Shown here one piece after another: positions 7,112 through 9,086 of a stretch of 9,086 bases of DNA. The position numbers and the translations under genes were made by a program. This DNA is from Nocardioidaceae bacterium (GTDB lineage Bacteria > Actinomycetota > Actinomycetes > Propionibacteriales > Nocardioidaceae). Location: the NCBI GenBank assembly GCA_013696015.1, contig JACCZI010000182.1, forward strand, positions 1 to 9,086. Reading direction: 5' to 3'. The notes below the pieces were generated by a model. It was not told the DNA's origin. It was given only the letters and a program-made list of their open reading frames with translations, and searched no databases. How positions within the stretch are numbered: the stretch's first letter is position 1; the number at the start of each line of letters is the position of its first letter.

Positions 7112-7164
7112 CGGAATCCTCTACGGCCGTCGCCTCCACGTCGGTCGCAGAGGCAGTCCGCTTA

Positions 7165-7193
7165 GGCATACTCCTGGCGAGCCGGCTTGTCCA
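7165..7193 (-). promoter_or_regulatory. Sigma70-type promoter for the AOC-like gene
   Basis: On - the hexamer TGGACA (7188-7193) is followed after exactly 17 bases by TATGCC (7165-7170), close to housekeeping -35 and -10 consensus for actinobacteria. Transcription would start near 7158, giving a leader of about 47 bases before the ATG at 7111 with its AGAGGA ribosome binding site. The -10 is imperfect, so this is a prediction by position and spacing. Confidence 0.45.
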
Positions 7194-7363
7194 TACTTGG
7201 CAGGCACCCCAGTGGGGCGCGGGTTGACGAACTGTCTGACTGCTCGGCTGCGGGGTACCGCACCCGTTGGTGGGGTCCGCGGCGTCCTTTCGAGGACACC
7301 CATGGACGTCGTCCCGCCGGGGCCGCCTCTCGGTTGAGTAGCCAGCTGGGGGGCCGCCTCGCG

Positions 7364-7426
7364 CTCAGTCCAGGTGGTCCGGCAGCGACCACGCAACGCT
7401 GCACGAGTGAGCGGTACAAACGTGCA
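7364..7426. repeat. Copy A of an approximately 65-bp dispersed imperfect repeat
   Basis: Two blocks match the copy at 8926-8991 in the same orientation: CTCAGTCCAGGTGGTCC (7364-7380; 16 of 17 identical) and a 33-base block 7394-7426 ending TACAAACGTGCA (27 of 33 identical), separated by 13 bases here and 16 there. Similarity may extend left (AGCCAG at 7340, GGCCG). It lies in the 505-base gap between the AOC-like gene and the lipoprotein gene, where no convincing intact gene is present. In this copy the 7-bp inverted repeat of the second block is degraded (CAACGCT against AGCGGTA). Confidence 0.7.
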
Positions 7427-7464
7427 CCACCCTCAGCAAGCAGCCCCTCTTGAACGTCGCCAGT

Positions 7465-7604
7465 CAGACAACCGCCCCGACACGCTCTCCTACCGCGACG
7501 GCTTCCGCGTGACGTTGGGGCCGCGGGAAGCCGTGCTCTTACCGGCAAGTGAACGGGCTGGACGCAGCCCCCTGCGCAGCCGTATTCCCGAGAGGTCGTC
7601 CTGA
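7465..7604 (+). pseudogene. Coding-like remnant, no recognised family
   Basis: The frame ending at the TGA 7602-7604 has strong third-position GC from about 7465 to 7540, reading RPDTLSYRDGFRVTLGPREA and on, but composition weakens on both sides and the open frame upstream (GTG 7374) runs through repeat copy A with no ribosome binding site. It could be the tail of a decayed gene, a small unrecognised gene, or chance in GC-rich DNA. I recognise no family. Confidence 0.25.
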
Positions 7605-7620
7605 CCGGACCTTCCGTCAG
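7601..7620 (-). terminator. Hairpin overlapping the lipoprotein stop codon
   Basis: CTGACCGGA (7601-7609) pairs with TCCGTCAG (7613-7620) through eight pairs with one bulged C and a 3-base loop. The lipoprotein's stop (complement of 7617-7619) lies in the stem. No T-run follows on the - strand, so termination is inferred from position only, as at the MFS gene. Confidence 0.4.
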
Positions 7621-8084
7621 TCAGTGCGGGACCAAACCTTGGAAGTCAACACGAATGCTCGGTCCCGGCAGCTGTCTTGGACCTCGGTCAGGACAAGTGA
7701 CGCATCCTGCAGGCTCCACTCGTAGGTGCCAGCCATGGGCTGACCCGGTTGCGTCGGACACTCGGGGTCGGGAGCGAACGTCACCTCGGTCGCCGAGAGC
7801 TTCATCGGGTTGCCGACAGGGAAGCGCACTCCACCCGGGTCGGCCAGGAAGGCCGCCTGCGGCGATATCAGCTGCAAGCCCCATCTGCCGGGAGGATTGC
7901 CCGTTAGCCCGGCCGGGGCGGCACCAAGATTGGTGGTGTAACTGCCAAGTACCGCCGCCATAGCGGTCGGCTCTGTCGCAGACGTTGTCTTGACGGCCTC
8001 GAGCTGCGAATCTTCATCGGCATTACTGCCACATCCAGCCAGTAGAACCGCGCAGAGTGAGACCGAGACCACGGCTGTCTTCAT
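7617..8084 (-). CDS. Putative lipoprotein of unknown function
   Basis: Predicted surface lipoprotein of 155 residues. MKTAVVSVSLCAVLLAGCGS is a classic lipoprotein signal with lipobox LAGC and acceptor Cys18, followed by a Ser/Thr/Glu-rich linker to about 45. The C-terminal part looks like a small beta domain: KLSATEVTFAPDPECPTQPG (95-114), GTYEWSLQDASLVLTEVQDS (119-138) and a final AFVLTSKVWSR. Cys109 and Cys139 are suited to a disulfide. The GTYEWSL...LTEVQDSC pattern recalls lipocalin-like proteins of other actinobacteria, but I cannot name the family. ATG at 8084 is chosen over the longer open frame to 8576 because GGAGGG lies nine bases upstream and the signal peptide starts exactly there; the extension is Arg-rich and lies antisense to the decayed segment at 8202-8485. 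No promoter was identified. Confidence 0.8.
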   Translation of the reverse strand: MKTAVVSVSLCAVLLAGCGSNADEDSQLEAVKTTSATEPTAMAAVLGSYTTNLGAAPAGLTGNPPGRWGLQLISPQAAFLADPGGVRFPVGNPMKLSATEVTFAPDPECPTQPGQPMAGTYEWSLQDASLVLTEVQDSCRDRAFVLTSKVWSRTD

Positions 8085-8201
8085 GAAGTGTGTCCCTCCG
8101 GTATGTGTGGGACGCAGGGTCGCCTTCCGGGGTCCGCCTATCGTTACGGCCCGCTCAACGACCCTCCGTGTCGAGTGATTGCTAGCAGCGAGGGCGCCGC
8201 G

Positions 8202-8485
8202 TTGCGACCCAACCGGCAGGCCGCCTTCACCCACGAGCCGTGGTGCCCCGACCACCCGAGAGCCGGCGGCCACGCGCCCTGACCGTCGAGCGGTTCCGGC
8301 TCGGCTCGCGGTCGTCACGGACTGGTCGGCGGCGGACGCCACCACGACGATGGAAGCGGCGGTTCTGGTCAGGGCTCGGCGTCGACGAGACCCCTGACGC
8401 GGTCGTGAAGGTGCGAAGCTACGGCGCTGGACGCATCTCCGCCCGCATCCTCGCCGCCGTCCACACACCCTCGACCGGAGAGTGA
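8202..8485 (+). pseudogene. Frameshifted remnant of a THEPWC-type small gene
   Basis: Coding character moves through three frames. A TTG at 8202, with GAGGG seven bases upstream, reads RPNRQAAFTHEPWCPDHPRA and stops at 8282. The next frame is coding-like at about 8310-8370 (LAVVTDWSAADATTTMEAAV), and the third from about 8371 to the TGA at 8483-8485 (VDETPDAVVKVRSYGAGRIS). Each stretch has high third-position GC. Joined, they give a protein of roughly 90 residues, consistent with one ancestral gene carrying two frameshifts. THEPWC is encoded by an 18-nt run (8229-8246) identical to 9067-9084 in the gene at the right edge. HEPWCxxH somewhat resembles the Trp-Cys motif of DUF6907-like streptomycete proteins; that link is a guess. 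A real 26-residue peptide ending at 8282 is the alternative. Confidence 0.45.
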
Positions 8486-8543
8486 AGCCTGACGCCCGAT
8501 CGCGCATAGGTTTGCCCCGGAAATCCAGGGGTAACGCGCACGC

Positions 8544-8783
8544 ATGACGTTCGTATTCATCCAGCCGCGAGTCCACGAGGCGGCACAGGACGCCGTCGAC
8601 GCGACCGTCGACGCCAACCTCGGCGCCCCGGTCGAGATCGTTCGGCCGTACCTACAGCGGCAGTTCGAAACCCGCGGCCTACAGGCACAGGAGGGATTCT
8701 TGGACGACACCGCCCAGGGGATCGCGGATGGGCACCGAGTCGTCGTTGGCACCGGTCCGGAGGAGGGAGCGGCGTCCGATTGA
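8544..8783 (+). CDS. Hypothetical small acidic protein
   Basis: 79 residues, family not recognised. Codon third positions are mostly G/C and the composition is protein-like: an acidic helix (HEAAQDAVDATVDANLG, 11-27), then VEIVRPYLQRQFETRGLQ (30-47), and IADGHRVVVG (60-69) before a Gly/Glu tail. No signal peptide or membrane segment is seen, so it is probably cytosolic. The pattern of an 'xVRPxLxxxFxxRG' helix followed later by 'GxRVVV' recalls other small orphan actinobacterial proteins, without a function. ATG at 8544 has AGGGG about 13 bases upstream, a weak match. It stands alone between the frameshifted remnant and a 12-bp palindrome. The antisense ORF across it is Ser/Arg/Cys-rich and was judged a shadow. 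Confidence 0.6.
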   Translation: MTFVFIQPRVHEAAQDAVDATVDANLGAPVEIVRPYLQRQFETRGLQAQEGFLDDTAQGIADGHRVVVGTGPEEGAASD

Positions 8784-8830
8784 GACTGACCCATCCCCGA
8801 GTGCATTGAGCACGTGTGACGCAATTTTGA

Positions 8831-8842
8831 GGGAGCGCTCCC
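8831..8842. promoter_or_regulatory. Perfect 12-bp palindrome GGGAGCGCTCCC
   Basis: The palindrome has full dyad symmetry, sits 47 bases after the stop of the 79-residue ORF and follows an AT-rich patch (CAATTTTGA). No T-run follows on either strand. It could be a dimeric repressor's operator for the genes to the right or part of a weak terminator. Confidence 0.35.
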
Positions 8843-8925
8843 CCTGTCGGTGATACATCCATGCTTGTCGCCGAACCCCGCTCCTACCGGCTGCCCCGCT
8901 CACAGGTGCAGCCAGTAACGGCCGA

Positions 8926-8991
8926 CTCAGTCCAGGTAGTCCCGGACTAGGGACGGCTCAACGCTATGCGGGTGAGCGTTGCAAACGTGCA
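8926..8991. repeat. Copy B of the dispersed repeat, with hairpin
   Basis: This copy matches 7364-7426 (see that entry for block identities). It holds a perfect 7-bp inverted repeat, CAACGCT (8959-8965) and AGCGTTG (8975-8981), with a 9-base loop, followed by CAAACGTGCA. The copy ends 51 bases before the ATG at 9043 and contains an in-frame TAG in the frame that is open through copy A, so conservation is not explained by a shared protein. It may be a structured leader, a regulator site or part of a small mobile or recombination element. Confidence 0.7.
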
Positions 8992-9042
8992 GGTCAGGAG
9001 CGCTGTGGGGCGAAATATCTTGGACTGAACGGAGCCCCCACC

Positions 9043-9086
9043 ATGCCCATCCAGAAGACCACCCTGACCCACGAGCCGTGGTGCAC
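9043..9086 (+). CDS. Start of a THEPWC-type gene, cut by the window edge
   Basis: ATG at 9043 begins MPIQKTTLTHEPWC and is open to the end of the window. GGAG (9031-9034) stands eight bases upstream, and TATCTT (9016-9021) is a possible -10 without a clear -35. The peptide THEPWC and the 18-nt run encoding it also occur in the frameshifted segment 8202-8485, so this may be the intact relative. Only 14 residues are visible; the family is unknown, with DUF6907-like proteins as one guess. Confidence 0.55.
   Translation, partial: MPIQKTTLTHEPWC

Noticed and set aside
7162..7548. 128-residue open frame on - upstream of the AOC-like gene
   Set aside because: It has Arg/Gly/Pro-rich composition, no ribosome binding site or family motif, and it overlaps both the predicted promoter and repeat copy A.
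8085..8576. 164-residue N-terminal extension of the lipoprotein ORF
   Set aside because: It is Arg/Ser-rich sequence antisense to the decayed segment; the lipoprotein signal peptide begins at 8084 behind GGAGGG.
8369..8824. 151-residue open frame on - over the 79-residue ORF
   Set aside because: It is Cys/Ser/Arg-rich with no start context, and the opposite strand has the better coding composition.
1..9086. tRNA, rRNA, CRISPR array, insertion sequence, integrase, toxin-antitoxin or biosynthetic cluster
   Set aside because: Both strands were read for these; no cloverleaf, regularly spaced repeat, transposase or nuclease motif was found.

Overview
The window reads as chromosomal DNA of a high-GC Gram-positive actinobacterium. 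Coding segments end most codons in G or C, several starts are GTG or TTG, and the gene families are actinobacterial: an LprG-type glycolipid lipoprotein coupled to a P55-type MFS exporter, a second (ParE-type) type II topoisomerase B subunit with the actinobacterial Toprim variant EGDSALG, and a DUF7455 zinc-ribbon protein. I cannot name the genus.

Layout, left to right. Positions 1-152 are an edge segment I could not assign. Positions 153-2647 hold a two-gene operon on + (lprG, then the MFS exporter) with a 4-base GTGA overlap; it ends in a hairpin that contains the exporter's stop codon. The convergent parE gene lies on - (2771-4849). A 369-base divergent region separates parE from a 76-residue DUF7455 protein (5219-5449, +), which has the best-formed intrinsic terminator of the window. 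A DUF456 membrane protein (5571-6053, +) follows, behind a perfect 12-bp tandem repeat. Two - strand genes converge on it: a secreted allene-oxide-cyclase/dirigent-like barrel protein (6632-7111) and a HEAT-repeat protein (6060-6596).

The right third (about 7112-9086) is less dense and looks accessory or decaying. It contains an unrecognised lipoprotein (7617-8084, -), a small orphan ORF (8544-8783, +), coding-like debris in shifting frames (8202-8485, and possibly 7465-7604), and the start of a gene at 9043 that runs off the window. Two features tie this part together. One is an approximately 65-base imperfect repeat at 7364-7426 and 8926-8991, whose right copy contains a perfect 7-bp hairpin and lies 51 bases before the edge gene. 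The other is a shared THEPWC peptide, an identical 18-nt run, in both the decayed segment and the edge gene.

How the genes work together: LprG and the exporter are expected to act as one envelope glycolipid/lipid export unit. ParE is the ATPase/Toprim subunit of a decatenating topoisomerase whose A-subunit partner is not in the window. The rest are mostly envelope or small proteins of unknown role. No RNA gene, CRISPR array, insertion sequence, integrase or defence/biosynthetic cluster is visible. The best candidates for something undescribed are the paired repeat and the THEPWC family at the right edge.
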